From Saprospiraceae bacterium (GTDB lineage Bacteria > Bacteroidota > Bacteroidia > Chitinophagales > Saprospiraceae): 64,000 nt of DNA. Location of the stretch: assembly GCA_016715965.1 (NCBI GenBank), contig JADJXG010000001.1, positions 2,919,501 through 2,983,500 of the forward strand, written 5' to 3'. Each line of letters begins with the position of its first letter. Within the stretch, counting starts at the first letter, position 1. Below are positions 62,387-64,000 of this stretch, piece after piece. A program made the translations under genes and the position numbers. Below the pieces are notes generated by a model. It did not search any database. It was not told where the DNA came from and saw only the letters and a program-made list of their open reading frames with translations.

Positions 62387-64000
62387 ATGACGGGCTTTCC
62401 GGGTTGTAAAACAGCCGTATTTTATTTACTTTCATCTTGTTGTCTATTTGCTCAGTCATTTTCAGTTTTGGTCTATGAATCCAATCAGGACATTCCGATC
62501 GAATTTGTAGAAGTTAGAATGGACGGGGTCTTGCTGGGTCTGACCAATGCGTTGGGGATCTTAAATATTCCCCTGGATAAGAAAGATAATGCATATTCAA
62601 TTGATTTTTCTAAACTTGGATATTTTACCTTTAGCACGCAAATTACCAATATAAAGGAAGGTCAAACCATTGTGTTCAGGATGTCCAAAGAGGTTGGCGA
62701 CTATGCTGAAATAGCTACTGTCACCCTTGATGAAGGAGAGGGCAGTGACAATAGAGACTCTGAAGTGTATAGTCTTTTGGCTGCATCCAGAGATCCATTG
62801 CTTCAGGCTGGTGCATTCCAATTTGGAATCTTCAGGTTTAGAAACCGCGGTATAGACAATCTGTATAATCAACTGGGATATGAGGGATTTTTACTCAATG
62901 ACGCAGAAACTGGTTTTATCCCATTTCTTATTTTTTCTGGTCAAAATCAAATTACAAGATATTCTGAAAACAGCATGTCTTACCAAGTAGAAGCAGAAGA
63001 TTTCGGCTCAGCTGGATTAAACCAATGGATTCAATTTGATCCAAGAACCTACCGACAAGGACTTCACTTAAATTATTCAGTTTCCAATAGATCTTTTACA
63101 ACTCGACTAGGTCTTCAATATGTCAGACATTGGGGAAAGCAAGGAATCAGTCTGTTGGCTGGGGCAAACCGTCGATGGGCAGATGCTGGTATTTTTCAGG
63201 GCAGTTTTTACAATGCATTTGGCAGTTACCTTGGTGTGAGAAAAGAGCTTGGTAAAAGATCAGGACTTACTTTTTTGGGTATTTATTCTCCGGTAGAAAG
63301 AGGTAAGAATAGTCCCGGAGTAAGTGAAGTGTATGATTTGAGTGGGGATCCATTGTACAATTCTTATTGGGGAAATCAAGCTGGACAGATTAGGAATTCA
63401 CGTGTGGCACGTTCTTCTTTCCCTACTTTTTTTCTCAATTTTAATTCTCAATTTTCCTCCAACCTTGCTTTCTATGGAGGTTTGATGGTTCTAAAGGGCA
63501 AAAGATCGGATTCAAGCATCGATTGGTACAATGTAGCTGATCCAAGACCGGATTATTATCAGAAGTTGCCAAGTTATGTTCCAGTGACTTTTGTCAAGGA
63601 CTCCATTGAAAGTCTATGGGAAAACAATGAGTCAATTCGACAAGTAAACTGGGACCGGATCTATCAGGTTAATCGCTCAAATTACCGTACAATATATAAT
63701 GTAAACGGCACCGATGATAGTTTGTCAGGAAATCGTTCATTGTATATTTTGTCTGAGAGATACAACAATCCCACGGACATTGAATCTTTCATCAGAGCAC
63801 ATCTTAAGTGGGGTCAATTCCAAATGAATGGAGGATACAGAATAGAATACACCACAAAAGAGAATTACTTGCAGGTGGGAGATTTGCTGGGAGGAGATTT
63901 TTTCTTGGATAAAGAGAATTTCATTTTAGATCAATCCAAAGCTGATCCGGATATCGCTCAACGGAATAAACTGGTCAGACAAGGAGATAAGTATGGATAT
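62387..64000 (+). CDS. Outer-membrane beta-barrel (TonB-receptor-like) protein, C-terminus missing at window edge
   Basis: The frame is open from the ATG at 62387 to the right edge, 538 codons without a stop. A signal peptide (about 1-23, ending in LFAQ) is followed by a carboxypeptidase-regulatory-like domain (SVLVYESNQDIPIEFVEVRMDG). A plug-like part contains SLLAASRDPLLQAG and FGIFRFRNRGIDNLYN, and then come beta-barrel segments rich in aromatic residues (LGLQYVRHW, LLAGANRRWAD). A TonB-dependent receptor is most likely, although the plug is not typical. The ligand is unknown. Confidence 0.82.
   Translation, partial: MTGFPGCKTAVFYLLSSCCLFAQSFSVLVYESNQDIPIEFVEVRMDGVLLGLTNALGILNIPLDKKDNAYSIDFSKLGYFTFSTQITNIKEGQTIVFRMSKEVGDYAEIATVTLDEGEGSDNRDSEVYSLLAASRDPLLQAGAFQFGIFRFRNRGIDNLYNQLGYEGFLLNDAETGFIPFLIFSGQNQITRYSENSMSYQVEAEDFGSAGLNQWIQFDPRTYRQGLHLNYSVSNRSFTTRLGLQYVRHWGKQGISLLAGANRRWADAGIFQGSFYNAFGSYLGVRKELGKRSGLTFLGIYSPVERGKNSPGVSEVYDLSGDPLYNSYWGNQAGQIRNSRVARSSFPTFFLNFNSQFSSNLAFYGGLMVLKGKRSDSSIDWYNVADPRPDYYQKLPSYVPVTFVKDSIESLWENNESIRQVNWDRIYQVNRSNYRTIYNVNGTDDSLSGNRSLYILSERYNNPTDIESFIRAHLKWGQFQMNGGYRIEYTTKENYLQVGDLLGGDFFLDKENFILDQSKADPDIAQRNKLVRQGDKYGY

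Overview
The window looks like a chromosomal segment of a Bacteroidota bacterium, most probably a member of the Saprospiria or a close relative. The evidence is the mix of families: secreted proteins with Por-secretion (T9SS) type A tails and one type B (gliding-motility style) tail, an S46 dipeptidyl peptidase, SusC/TonB-dependent receptors with carboxypeptidase-regulatory N-domains, futalosine-pathway menaquinone genes, and promoters of the Bacteroidota form TAnnTTTG with a TTTG about 19-22 bases upstream. Most of the window is housekeeping DNA packed into short operons, many with ATGA start/stop overlaps.

Layout. 1-4.5 kb: the end of an AI-2E/PerM-type permease, ilvE, a small unknown gene coupled to rdgB, a UbiA-type prenyltransferase, and an SdpI/SdpR-like membrane protein and repressor pair with a palindromic operator. 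4.7-7.7 kb: tRNA-Glu, then gap, pgk and ppa. 7.7-17.6 kb: three large exported proteins (VPS10/BNR-repeat T9SS cargo, DPP11-like S46 peptidase, and a repeat-rich CHU_C protein). 17.6-25.1 kb: an RluA-type pseudouridine synthase, a propionyl-CoA/methylmalonyl-CoA operon (biotin carrier, an unusually short MutA, biotin carboxylase, MutB), then dnaA. 25.2-28.8 kb: tRNA-Ser and tRNA-Pro, a group II intron inserted exactly behind the tRNA-Pro terminator, and behind it a tandem array of eleven units of about 128 bp built from pieces of tRNA-Pro plus its terminator. 29-31.5 kb: mqnE, a histidine phosphatase and mqnA. 31.6-39.5 kb: a glycosyltransferase, a TonB receptor, two related exported alpha/beta-hydrolase-fold proteins with T9SS tails (one lacking the nucleophile serine), and an aldo/keto reductase. 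39.5-45.2 kb: folD, prmA, and the minus-strand run fdx-iscX-kdsC-UbiA-maf, then icd. 45.3-52.4 kb: a Crp-type regulator, a haloalkane-dehalogenase-like hydrolase, and a minus-strand run consisting of an RND efflux adaptor and pump followed by a barnase-like ribonuclease and its barstar inhibitor. 52.5-64 kb: a TerB-like protein, mutS, a TonB receptor, a cytochrome c and SCO1 pair, miaE with an overlooked 43-residue membrane protein, a PIF1-like helicase, an exported endonuclease/exonuclease/phosphatase-fold protein, and an outer-membrane protein that runs off the right edge.

The most unusual region is 25.2-28.8 kb. The array units keep the anticodon-arm start, the T-loop and the terminator of the neighbouring tRNA-Pro, but two 19-bp palindromes of nearly the same sequence replace the rest of the tRNA. 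The intron sits between the parent tRNA and the array. Other notable points are the barnase/barstar pair at the end of an efflux operon, the shortened MutA, and the hydrolase paralogue whose active-site serine is glycine. All functional calls rest on motif recognition by eye; no database search was run.
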